Shown: positions 43,049-50,828 of the stretch, piece after piece
Numbering within the stretch: position 1 is the stretch's first letter
Layout of the letters: each line of letters opens with the position of its first letter
Assembly (NCBI GenBank): GCA_902761635.1
Contig: CACWLG010000017.1
Coordinates: 1 to 60,328 of the forward strand
From: Oscillospiraceae bacterium
GTDB lineage: Bacteria; Bacillota; Clostridia; Oscillospirales; Oscillospiraceae
Direction: 5' to 3'
Length of the DNA stretch: 60,328 bases
Program-made: the position numbers and the translations under genes
The notes under the pieces: generated by a model
Database searches by the model: none
What the model saw: the letters and a program-made list of their open reading frames with translations, nothing else
Told to the model about the DNA's origin: nothing

Positions 43049-45229
43049 TCAGTCGCTGGCGATGAGCTCGGTATAATAGCCGCCCTTGGCGTAGAGCTCA
43101 TCGTGGGTACCGCGCTCGACCACCTTGCCCTTATCGAGGACAATGATCTCATCGCAGTCGCGGATGGTAGACAGGCGGTGGGCGATCACGATGCAGGTGA
43201 TGCCGCGGTCCTTGACCGCCTTGACCAGTTCATACTCGGTCTTTGCGTCCAGAGCGGAGGTCGCCTCATCCATGATGATGACGGAGGGGTCCTGCGCCAG
43301 GACCCTTGCGATCTCGATGCGCTGGCGCTGGCCGCCGGAGAGATCCTTGCCGCCCTCGGTCAGCATGCCGTAGAAGCCGCCCTCACGCGCCATGATGTCG
43401 TTATAGATCTGGGCATCGCGCGCCGCGAGGATCATTTCAAAATCCTCGATGGATTCGTCCCACATCTTGATGTTGTTGGCGATGGTATCCTCGAAGAGGA
43501 CGATGTCCTGGTCCACAACGGCGACGGAGCCTGTGAATACGCCGCGGTCGATGCTCAGGATGGGCTTTCCGTCAAACAGGATCTCGCCGCTCCAGGGCTG
43601 GTAGAGCCCGGAGATCAGCTTTGCGAGGGTGGATTTGCCGCAGCCGGAGGTGCCGACAAAGGCGACGCGGCTGCCGGGCTTCATGTGCATGGAGAAATCC
43701 TCAATGAGGGGCCTGCCGAGCCGCGAGTAACCGAAGGTGACATGCTTGAGCTCCACCTCGCCGGAAAGCTTGGAGTAGTCCGCGTTCTCCTCCAGGGGCG
43801 TGTCGCTGAAGGACGGGTCGGCGGGATACTGCATCACGTCCTCGACGCGCTCCATATCGGTGCGCATTTCCTGGATGGTCTGCCCGGCGCTCACGAGTGT
43901 CATGGCCGGGGACATGAAGGAGCTCAGGAAGCCCTGGAAGGTCATGATCGCGCCCAGGGTGAATTTCCCGCTCATCGTCAGGCCCACGCCGATGACCATG
44001 ACGGCGGAGCTTGCGATCACGGAAAGCATGGACGGGATGACGCCCAGGTACTGGTTGAGGCGGGCATACTTGACCTTCTGGGTGTTGACGGAGGCCTGAT
44101 ACCCCGCCCATTTCTGGAAATAGCCGTTTTCGGCGCCGCTGGCCTTGATGGTCTCCACCATCTGGATGCCGGAGACCGTGGCCGAGGCGAGCTTGCCGGC
44201 ATCGCGCATCTGCACGCGCGTGATGTTCACGCGCTTTTTGGATATGATGCGGGAGACCAGCAGGTTCAGCACGATCGTCACGATGCCCACCAGGGTGAGC
44301 AGCGGGTTGAGCCTGATCATGACCACAAGGTAGAAGACCATCATGATCGTATTCAGCAGAAGCGGCGTGAAGGTGTTCACCAGCGTGCCGGCGATGGTGG
44401 CGTTGGTGTTCTGCCGCTGCAGGATATCGCCCGCCATGCGCTGGGAGAAAAACTCCATCGGCATGCGCAGGATCTTCCACATATATTCACTGCTGCCGAC
44501 GACGCTCATCTTGCCGTCGATTTTACGCGAGTAGATGGCCTGCACCCAGGCGACCGCCACCTGGGCGAAGCCCAGCACCGCCATCAGCCCGATGAAGGGC
44601 ATCAGCAGGTCCCGGTTTTCCCAGGTGAGCAGGCGGTCCATGAAGAAGCGGCCGAAGATGGGGTTGATGATGCCGAAGAGATAGCTGATGACCGTGCTCA
44701 AAAGTACGAAGGCCACCGCCGCGCCCGCGCCCTTGAGGCGCTTGCGCGCAAATTCCAGGGTGCTCTTGGGCTTGCCGCCGGGCTTAAAATCCGGGCCCGG
44801 CGTGATCTGCAGGCAGATGCCGGTGAAGGCGTTGTCAAACTCCTCCATGGGCACCTTGACCTCGCCCCGGGCGGGGTCGTTGATGTAGGCATACTTGCCC
44901 TTGATGCCGTCCAGCACCACAAAGTGGTTGAAGTTCCAGTGGATGATGCAGGGCAGGGCGACCTCCTCCCGGAGGGAATCCACCTCGCAGCGGTAGCCCT
45001 GGGCCTCAAAGCCGTAGCTGCGCGCGGCGATCAGGATGTTCTTGGCGCTCGACCCGTCGCGGGATACGCCGCAGTCCAGGCGCACCTGCTCCAGCGGCAC
45101 CCACTTGTCATAATACGCCATTACCATAGCCAGTGCTGCCGCACCGCACTCCAGCGCCTCCATCTGCATGACGACAGGCACCTTCGCCACGCCGTGCGTC
45201 ACCGGTTTTTTTATTATCGTTGCTGCCAT
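43049..45229 (-). CDS. NHLP-type peptidase C39-ABC transporter (PCAT)
   Basis: About 726 residues from ATG 45229 (GAGG 8 bases upstream); the open frame reaches TTG 45247. N-terminal C39 cysteine protease: Cys28 in ALECGAAA, His102 in NFNHFVVLDG, Asp118 in INDPARG. Six-helix exporter domain, then ATPase (GTSGCGKST, LSGGQRQR, VIIMDEATSALD). It cuts the double-glycine leader and exports the mature peptide. The substrate is presumably the peptide encoded at 40564-40812. Confidence 0.93.
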   Translation of the reverse strand: MAATIIKKPVTHGVAKVPVVMQMEALECGAAALAMVMAYYDKWVPLEQVRLDCGVSRDGSSAKNILIAARSYGFEAQGYRCEVDSLREEVALPCIIHWNFNHFVVLDGIKGKYAYINDPARGEVKVPMEEFDNAFTGICLQITPGPDFKPGGKPKSTLEFARKRLKGAGAAVAFVLLSTVISYLFGIINPIFGRFFMDRLLTWENRDLLMPFIGLMAVLGFAQVAVAWVQAIYSRKIDGKMSVVGSSEYMWKILRMPMEFFSQRMAGDILQRQNTNATIAGTLVNTFTPLLLNTIMMVFYLVVMIRLNPLLTLVGIVTIVLNLLVSRIISKKRVNITRVQMRDAGKLASATVSGIQMVETIKASGAENGYFQKWAGYQASVNTQKVKYARLNQYLGVIPSMLSVIASSAVMVIGVGLTMSGKFTLGAIMTFQGFLSSFMSPAMTLVSAGQTIQEMRTDMERVEDVMQYPADPSFSDTPLEENADYSKLSGEVELKHVTFGYSRLGRPLIEDFSMHMKPGSRVAFVGTSGCGKSTLAKLISGLYQPWSGEILFDGKPILSIDRGVFTGSVAVVDQDIVLFEDTIANNIKMWDESIEDFEMILAARDAQIYNDIMAREGGFYGMLTEGGKDLSGGQRQRIEIARVLAQDPSVIIMDEATSALDAKTEYELVKAVKDRGITCIVIAHRLSTIRDCDEIIVLDKGKVVERGTHDELYAKGGYYTELIASD

Positions 45230-45239
45230 TCGCGTCGCC

Positions 45240-45656
45240 TCAGTCAAACAGGAGCTGCAGGATCTGCGTCTGCTTATAGCTCACCCGCACAGGATAAAAG
45301 CCGTCGGAAAGCGCTGTGTGGGCAGTGGCGATGTAGAGGCCGTTTGCGTCCCGGCCGACACTTGACACCGTGGTCTCCGTGTTGCCGGCCGAGACCTTCA
45401 TCCCCGCCTCCACATTCTTGGCAAACTGCTGGTCGTCAAAGCGGATGGTCATGATCCCGCCCTTGACCTCGGCCGTGCCGCTTACATAGCTTTCGATCGT
45501 CGTGACCGAGCTCCAGATCAGCAGGCCTGCCAGCAGAATGATGACCGCAAGCAGGACGACCCACACAGAGGGATTTGTGACGCGCAGATAGTCGTTGAGC
45601 TGTTCGGGAGAGGAAATGCGGTCCAGGCTCTTTTTGCGAAACAACTGTTGGTCCAT
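45240..45656 (-). CDS. Short membrane-fusion (HlyD-like) protein of the NHLP export system
   Basis: 138 residues; GGAGAA precedes ATG 45656. It starts with LFRKKSLDRISSPEQLNDYL, the N-terminal wording I associate with NHLP secretion accessory proteins, followed by a transmembrane helix (about 32-52) and one small beta-rich domain. Canonical HlyD adaptors are 250-450 residues with a helical hairpin; that part is absent. In a monoderm cell a short adaptor may suffice to steer the peptide across the wall zone. Confidence 0.75.
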   Translation of the reverse strand: MDQQLFRKKSLDRISSPEQLNDYLRVTNPSVWVVLLAVIILLAGLLIWSSVTTIESYVSGTAEVKGGIMTIRFDDQQFAKNVEAGMKVSAGNTETTVSSVGRDANGLYIATAHTALSDGFYPVRVSYKQTQILQLLFD

Positions 45657-45685
45657 GGTATGTTCTCCTTGCCTTCTGCGTCAGA

Positions 45686-45988
45686 TTATTTCTCGATGTT
45701 CAGGATATCGACAAAGCCCGTGACCTCAAATATCTCCATGATGACATCGTTCACATGTCGGATCGTCATGCCGCCCTTGCCGCTCATGATCTTCTGGGCC
45801 GAGAGCAGCACACGCAGCCCGGCAGAGGAAATGTATTCAAGCTTGGAAAAATCCAGCACCAGCGTGTCCGTCTTGTCAAGCGTATCCTTCAGTTCTTTTT
45901 CGAGCTGTGGTGCGGTCGTGGTGTCGAGACGGCCCTCCAGCACCATCGTCAGCTTGCTGCCGTCCATGGTCTTTTCGATGTTCAGCAT
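45686..45988 (-). CDS. STAS-domain anti-sigma-factor antagonist-like protein
   Basis: 100 residues, single STAS domain: LEGRLDTTTAPQLEKELKD, LVLDFSKLEYISSAGLRVLL. The second Ser of SSAGL aligns with the phosphorylated Ser58 of SpoIIAA, so phospho-control is possible. No kinase, phosphatase or sigma factor gene is nearby. It is the first gene of the peptide-export operon (AGGAGG before ATG 45988), just downstream of a strong promoter. Confidence 0.9.
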   Translation of the reverse strand: MLNIEKTMDGSKLTMVLEGRLDTTTAPQLEKELKDTLDKTDTLVLDFSKLEYISSAGLRVLLSAQKIMSGKGGMTIRHVNDVIMEIFEVTGFVDILNIEK

Positions 45989-46061
45989 ATTGGGTTCCTC
46001 CTGTTCTGTTCAACATCCGCGGGTGATTTCTCCCCCACCGCGCGCATACAATATCAGGATA

Positions 46062-46090
46062 ATTATACTATCCCGGGCACTCAAAATCAA
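46062..46090 (-). promoter_or_regulatory. Promoter of the STAS/peptide-export operon
   Basis: Minus strand TTGATT, 17-base spacer, TATAAT; about 75 bases upstream of ATG 45988. It lies just after the terminator of the SDR gene. Confidence 0.75.
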
Positions 46091-46114
46091 CAGTTTACAT
46101 AAATTAATAATTCT

Positions 46115-46148
46115 AAAAATCTGAGGCCGACGCGCTCATCGGCCTCAG
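46115..46148 (-). terminator. Rho-independent terminator after the SDR gene
   Basis: CTGAGGCCGA / TCGGCCTCAG stem, 8-base loop, followed on the minus strand by ATTTTTAG. It separates the VUT-SDR operon from the peptide-export operon. Confidence 0.85.
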
Positions 46149-46151
46149 TGG

Positions 46152-46799
46152 TCACCATATAAAATGAGATTTGAGCATTTCGCCGTTGTCGATCAGGATA
46201 TCCTCCCCGGTGATGGAGCGGTTGACCGCCGTGAGATACCAGGCGAGATCCGCGATCTCCTCAGGCTCGCACCATTTGCCGAGCAGGGTCTCCGCCTTCA
46301 CCGCGGCGTAGAGCCGTTCATCCTCCAGGATGTGGCGGTTCATGGGGGTGATGACGCCGCCGGGCGAGATGCTGTTGCAGGTGATGCCGCGCTCGGCAAG
46401 CTTCAGGGCAAGGTTCTTCATATAGCCCACAAGGCCCGCCTTGCTCGCCACATAGAAGGGAAACTCCGCGCCGTTGCGGGCGGAGGCCGAGGCGATGAAC
46501 AGCACCGAGCGCAGGGCGGGACTGTCCAGAAAGCCCTCCGTAAAGGCGATGGTGCCGCGCAGGTTCACGTCGATGGCCTCGCTCTCCTCGATGGTCCCGG
46601 CGGCATTGACGAGGATCTCGGGCGCACAGCCCTCCAGGCGGCAGTCCTGCCGGATGTCCCGCCGGACATGGCGATAGCGGGGATGGTCGATGGTGCTGTC
46701 TTGCGTGTCAAAGCCGCAGACCTCCAGCCCCTCCTCCAGAAAGCGCCGGGTGATGGCACGGCCGATGCCGCTGGCGCTGCCGCTGACGACGGTCCTCAT
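46152..46799 (-). CDS. Short-chain dehydrogenase/reductase
   Basis: 215 residues. Cofactor motif SGSASGIGRA (TGxxxGIG type) near the N-terminus, NAAG, catalytic Ser in IASASARNG and YVASKAG (Tyr and Lys), then NSISPGGV. Length is on the short side of classical SDRs (about 250), since the region around the first beta-alpha-beta unit is compact. Substrate unknown. The start overlaps the VUT gene by 4 bases (ATGA), so it shares the riboswitch-controlled transcript. Confidence 0.9.
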   Translation of the reverse strand: MRTVVSGSASGIGRAITRRFLEEGLEVCGFDTQDSTIDHPRYRHVRRDIRQDCRLEGCAPEILVNAAGTIEESEAIDVNLRGTIAFTEGFLDSPALRSVLFIASASARNGAEFPFYVASKAGLVGYMKNLALKLAERGITCNSISPGGVITPMNRHILEDERLYAAVKAETLLGKWCEPEEIADLAWYLTAVNRSITGEDILIDNGEMLKSHFIW

Positions 46800-47509
46800 G
46801 CCGCCTGGGGCACCGCGTGCCGCCCGGTAAAGAGGCTGCGGGAGAGGCGGTAGCCCACGGGGGAGAAGAACACCTCAAACAAAAGCTCCAGCAGGGCGCC
46901 GGTGAGCGCGCAGGTGAAGCACTGCAGCAGGCTCCAGCCAAAGAAGACCTTGCTGACCAGCAGGGCGAAGACGAGGTTGTCGGCAAACTGGGCGATGAAG
47001 GTGGACACGTAGGCCCGCACGGCGAAACCGCCGAAGCCGCGGTCCTTTCCGATGCGCCGGCCGATGCCGTCGTTTAAGAAGTTGTTGATCACCGCCGACA
47101 CCAGAAAGGCGATGGAGCTGCCGAGAATGATGAACCAGGTGCCGCCGAAGGTGTTGTTCAGGGCGGTGTTCAGGATCTCCTCGCTGCCCTCCACAAAGCT
47201 CTCGCCCCAGACGCCGGGGATGCGGCTGGCGATAAAGAACATGAACGCCATCAGCAGATTCATGCCGAGGGCGGCGACAGACATCATCGTGGCCGCCCGG
47301 GGGCCGTAGCCCTGGGTCAGGATGTCCATGCACAGGAAGGTCAGCCAGGAAAACAAAATTCCGCAATCCAGCGCAAGCCAGTCCACGCCGGTGTTGATGC
47401 TCTTGTTGGCCAGCAGGTTCATCCCCACGATGGAGAGAAACAGCAGCGACACCACAAGCGGCGGGACAGAGCGCATAAGATCGCGAAATTCAGACATTGC
47501 TTTTTTCAT
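46796..47509 (-). CDS. VUT-family transporter, probable queuosine-precursor importer (YhhQ-like)
   Basis: 237 residues with about six membrane helices. VUT-type wording: LDCGILFSWLTFLCMDILTQGYGPRAA and FGGFAVRAYVSTFIAQFADNLVF occur in helices 2-3 and 5. YhhQ relatives import preQ0, preQ1 or queuine. A preQ1-I-like aptamer overlaps its ribosome binding site, which supports this substrate class. ATG 47509 follows AAGGAG with 9 bases of spacing. Confidence 0.85.
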   Translation of the reverse strand: MKKAMSEFRDLMRSVPPLVVSLLFLSIVGMNLLANKSINTGVDWLALDCGILFSWLTFLCMDILTQGYGPRAATMMSVAALGMNLLMAFMFFIASRIPGVWGESFVEGSEEILNTALNNTFGGTWFIILGSSIAFLVSAVINNFLNDGIGRRIGKDRGFGGFAVRAYVSTFIAQFADNLVFALLVSKVFFGWSLLQCFTCALTGALLELLFEVFFSPVGYRLSRSLFTGRHAVPQAA

Positions 47510-47518
47510 GATTCAATT

Positions 47519-47559
47519 CTCCTTGTTTTTTTACGGTGGTTTTCAAGAGACACCTTTTT
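47519..47559 (-). promoter_or_regulatory. Candidate preQ1-I riboswitch (translational)
   Basis: Minus-strand leader of the VUT gene. P1: GGTG (47554-47551) with CACC (47538-47535). Loop of 12 bases contains TTG (47546-47544), which can pair with CAA (47525-47523) in the A-rich tail to make the P2 pseudoknot. The tail ends AAAAACAAGGAG, almost the same as the 3' end of the known T. tengcongensis aptamer, and includes the Shine-Dalgarno sequence. Ligand binding would hide the SD and lower import when preQ1 is plentiful. P1 is only 4 bp, so call remains provisional. Confidence 0.55.
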
Positions 47560-47597
47560 GTATGGCTGCCGCAGACGCGGACAGCGTCGCGTATTTT

Positions 47598-47643
47598 AAC
47601 ACAGCCCGCCGATAATTGCAAGCGGTTTCGGCGGGCCTGTGTT
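47598..47643. terminator. Stable hairpin between the STAS-ligase gene and the VUT gene
   Basis: AACACAG-CCCGCCGA and TCGGCGGG-CCTGTGTT pair with a 16-base loop. No clear T run on the minus strand. The -10-like TG-T-TAAAAT for the VUT gene overlaps its low-coordinate arm. Confidence 0.5.
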
Positions 47644-47650
47644 GTCTCGT

Positions 47651-49534
47651 TCATTTCTTCAGGGCGTTGACGCGGATGATGGCGTCCTGCTTGAGCGTCA
47701 CGATGTCGATCTTGCCGCTGCCGAGAAGCGGGAGCTCGTCATACAGCAGGAAGAAGGAGGGCACCTTGTAGCGGGCAAGGCGCTCGGAGAGTTCGGCGCG
47801 GGCCGCGGCCTCGTCAAAGCTCTCCCCTTCTCCGCAGACGAGGCAGGCGCAGACCTCCTCGCCGAAGAAGTCGCTCGGCACACCGATGACCTTGGCATTC
47901 CTGACGCCGGAGAGCTCTGTGAGCGCCGTCTCGATCTCGCCGGGCATGACGTTCTCGCCGCCGCGGATGATAAGCTCCTTGTAGCGCCCATCCAGATGGA
48001 GATACCCCTCCCCGTCCAGGCAGCCGCGGTCGCCGGTGTGGAGCCAGCCGTCCGCGTCGATGGCCTGCTCCTCGGTTGCGATGCGGTAGTAGCCGCCCAT
48101 CAGGCTGTAGCCCTGCACCAGGATCTCCCCCGGCTCCCCGGCGGGGCAGTCCTCCCCCGTCGCGGGATCGGCAATGCGAAAGTCAACATGCTCCAGCAGC
48201 CGCCCGACGGTGCGCATGACATGCTCGTCCGTGTCCTCATAGTCCGTGATGCTCACGGGGGCCATCTCGCTCAGGCCATAGGAGGACAGGAAGTGGTTTT
48301 CCGGCATGGCGTTCTGAAAACGTTCCATCTGCGCGCGCGTGGCGGCAGCGGCGGAAATGATGGTGCAGCGGAGAGACGAGAGCTTTTCGGGGCTGAAGTC
48401 CCTGTTGTTCACAAGGGCAACGAGCATGGACGGCACCGAGTGGAAGACCGTGCAGCGCTCGGCGTGGATCAGGTTCAGGATGGTGCCGGTGCGGATATCC
48501 TTCGGCAGGTAAATCAGCGCATCGGCACAGGAGCCTGCGATCAGGCCCGCCACCAGGCCGAAGATGTGGAACATCGGCAGAATGAGGCAGATGCGGTCCT
48601 GCTCCATCAGGTGCTGGGTCCCGGCGCTGGCGCGGGAGGCGCGCAGCACGCTGTACGACGACAGGAGCACGCCCTTCGGGGTCCCGGTGTAGCCGGAGGT
48701 GAAGATCATCAGCGCGGGGTCGTCCGCCTCCACCGACTGCATGGGGTATACAGCGCGCTCCCCGATCCGCCCGCGAAAGTCGCGGCTGCTGCGGATATCG
48801 TAAAAACCCCTGAGCTTTTCGCCCGCGCTCTGACGGATCTCGCCGAGGAACGCGGCCTCCTCCTTCAGCTCCAGGATCTCGCCATAGCACAGCAGCTCTG
48901 CGTCCCCGCCGCGCAGGATCTTGGCGATTTCCGCCGCCTTGAGGCCGGGGTTGATGAGCGCCGCCACGGCGCCGAGCTTCTGGATGGCAAAGAAGGTATA
49001 GACCCAGTTGATGGAATTTCTGCCGCAGATGGCCACATGGCTGCCCCGGCGGACGCCGAGGGCGGCGAGGTCCGCGGCGATAAGCTCCGCGCAGGCGTCG
49101 ATTTCCCGCCAGCGGTGCTCTCCCGCCTCACTCATGACGGCGACGCGGTCAGCGGCGTTTTGGTGCTTTTCGGCAAGGAAGTCCCGGAAGGAGCCGGAGA
49201 GGGCTTCTCCGTGAGCGGGCAGATCCTCCGGAAGGGTTTCCCCGAGCTCAAAGAAATCCGAAAAGCCGCTGCTCTCCAGGGCCTCGAGCACCCGGGGGCG
49301 GAGCCTCTCCAGCCGTATCGTTCCCGCAGAAAAGCGGCGGCGGGCGATCAGCAGCTCCCGCAGTCCGGCGAGGGAGACATAGGAAAGCCCCTCCAGATCC
49401 AGGGTCAGCGCCGCGGTATCCGCAGGGATCGCGGCGAAGGCCAGTCGGGCCTGCCCGGCGCTCTCCGGGTCCAGCCGCCCGGCAAGCTGCAGGCGGCAGG
49501 CTTTGGGTGCGCATTGTTCCGTTTTTATCTGCAT
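47651..49534 (-). CDS. STAS domain fused to an AMP-forming acyl-CoA synthetase-like enzyme
   Basis: 627 residues from ATG 49534 (AAGGAG 9 bases upstream). Residues about 1-98 are a STAS domain (LQLAGRLDPESAGQARL, LEGLSYVSLAGLRELL); the phospho-Ser position of the SSAGL motif is Leu here. Residues about 113-625 are an ANL adenylating enzyme with all core motifs: FTSGYTGTPKG, SSYGLSEMAP, WLHTGDRG, YKELIIRGGENVMPGE and the catalytic Lys in GSGKIDIV. It should activate a carboxylic acid as the adenylate and pass it to CoA or a carrier; substrate unknown. No carrier protein gene nearby. It follows the phosphoesterase gene by 13 bases. Confidence 0.9.
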   Translation of the reverse strand: MQIKTEQCAPKACRLQLAGRLDPESAGQARLAFAAIPADTAALTLDLEGLSYVSLAGLRELLIARRRFSAGTIRLERLRPRVLEALESSGFSDFFELGETLPEDLPAHGEALSGSFRDFLAEKHQNAADRVAVMSEAGEHRWREIDACAELIAADLAALGVRRGSHVAICGRNSINWVYTFFAIQKLGAVAALINPGLKAAEIAKILRGGDAELLCYGEILELKEEAAFLGEIRQSAGEKLRGFYDIRSSRDFRGRIGERAVYPMQSVEADDPALMIFTSGYTGTPKGVLLSSYSVLRASRASAGTQHLMEQDRICLILPMFHIFGLVAGLIAGSCADALIYLPKDIRTGTILNLIHAERCTVFHSVPSMLVALVNNRDFSPEKLSSLRCTIISAAAATRAQMERFQNAMPENHFLSSYGLSEMAPVSITDYEDTDEHVMRTVGRLLEHVDFRIADPATGEDCPAGEPGEILVQGYSLMGGYYRIATEEQAIDADGWLHTGDRGCLDGEGYLHLDGRYKELIIRGGENVMPGEIETALTELSGVRNAKVIGVPSDFFGEEVCACLVCGEGESFDEAAARAELSERLARYKVPSFFLLYDELPLLGSGKIDIVTLKQDAIIRVNALKK

Positions 49535-49547
49535 GGCGTAAGCTCCT

Positions 49548-50648
49548 TTATTCTTGTGGGGGGACAAGATCAATCACGGTGATCTCGGAAAAGGTGCCGG
49601 TCTTGAAGGGGATGGCCCAGCCGGAGATGCCGGAGGTCACGATGAAGTCGGTATCCCTGCGCGTCTCCAGCCCATATATGGCGTCGTTTGCGCCCATGAG
49701 CAGGCCGATCTGCCCGGCCGGGAAAATATGGCCCCCGTGGGTATGGCCGGAGAGGACCAGATCCGCCCCCGCCGCAGCCTCGGCGGCATAATCGTTGGGC
49801 TGGTGATCCAGCACGAGGGTGAAGCGCTCGCGGTCAAGCGGCGCCATGAGTGTTTTCATGTCCGCCCGGGTCGGGTTTGAGCGGTCCTTGCGCCCGACAA
49901 GCTGCAGGCAGCCGTCCAGCAGCACGCTCTCGTCGCTGAGGATGGTGACGCCGTTTTTCTCAAGCGCCTCCCGCAGCTCCATGGCGCTGAAATTCCGGTA
50001 GCGGTAATAGCCCTCGTCATGGTTGCCGTAGACGAAGCAGACACCGAGGGGGGCTTTGAGCCCGCCGAGGGCCCTGCAGGCTTCCAGCATATCCGCCCTG
50101 TCGCTGTCATCATCCACAAAGTCGCCGACGATGACAACCAGGTCGGGGTCCAGGGCCTGCACTCGCTCCATCTCCCGGGCGAAGGTCTCCCCGTTCTGGG
50201 TGATGCCGAGGTGGGCGTCTGCGATCTCGACGATGCGGTAGTCCCGCGTGAGGCTCTTGCGGCTTTCGATGCGGTAGTCGGTCTGTCTGACCTGGTGGGC
50301 GTTGAACCAGCCGACAGTAAGGTAGACCACCGTCAGCAGGAGGGCCGCCCCGCCCTGGATGTCATAGGCGATCTCCCGCCCCGTGAGCCGCCGGAGGAGC
50401 AGGAAAGCAAGGCCGCAGAGCAGGAAAGCCGCCATCAGGTGCAGGAGTACGACGATCCCGGTCGTGATGTTGAAGCGCAGGGTAAACACGCCCGGCAGCG
50501 CCAGCGGCAGGCAGGCGGCAAGCCAGGAGAGCACGCGGCTCTTTTCCCCGAGCTTCTCCACAAAGGAAAAGCGGTGAAAGCGTGTAATCAGGTAAAACAG
50601 CGCCAGCCCCGCCAGCACGGCGAGTGACAGCATAATGGCATACCACAT
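49548..50648 (-). CDS. Membrane-anchored calcineurin-like metallophosphoesterase
   Basis: 366 residues from ATG 50648 (GAGAGAG upstream); a GTG at 50675 would extend it by 9. Four helices (about 1-125) precede a phosphoesterase domain with all metal motifs: IADAHLG, VGDFVDDD, YGNHDEG, LDHQPN and SGHTHGGH. YkuE/YaeI relatives act on UDP-sugar lipids or other phosphoesters near the membrane. It is likely cotranscribed with the STAS-ligase gene. Confidence 0.9.
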   Translation of the reverse strand: MWYAIMLSLAVLAGLALFYLITRFHRFSFVEKLGEKSRVLSWLAACLPLALPGVFTLRFNITTGIVVLLHLMAAFLLCGLAFLLLRRLTGREIAYDIQGGAALLLTVVYLTVGWFNAHQVRQTDYRIESRKSLTRDYRIVEIADAHLGITQNGETFAREMERVQALDPDLVVIVGDFVDDDSDRADMLEACRALGGLKAPLGVCFVYGNHDEGYYRYRNFSAMELREALEKNGVTILSDESVLLDGCLQLVGRKDRSNPTRADMKTLMAPLDRERFTLVLDHQPNDYAAEAAAGADLVLSGHTHGGHIFPAGQIGLLMGANDAIYGLETRRDTDFIVTSGISGWAIPFKTGTFSEITVIDLVPPQE

Positions 50649-50828
50649 CTGAAACTCTCTCTCTTTGAAAAGCACGCAGAACCGGGACAGCAGTTCCTCT
50701 GCGCCCCGGGTTTTGGGTTGAAGTTTGGTTATTATACCACAGCGCCGGTGTCAGTTCAAGCGTTTTCCTATCTGCGGGGCAGGCAAACAGTATGCCCGCC
50801 GCGAATTGACGGCGGGCATCTGACGGGC

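Noticed and set aside
42878-45454. 858-residue + strand frame opposite the C39-ABC transporter
   Set aside because: His/Asp/Gly-rich antisense shadow typical of high-GC coding DNA; the minus-strand transporter has all motifs.
47639-49582. 647-residue + strand frame opposite the STAS-ligase gene
   Set aside because: Antisense shadow without motifs or ribosome binding site.
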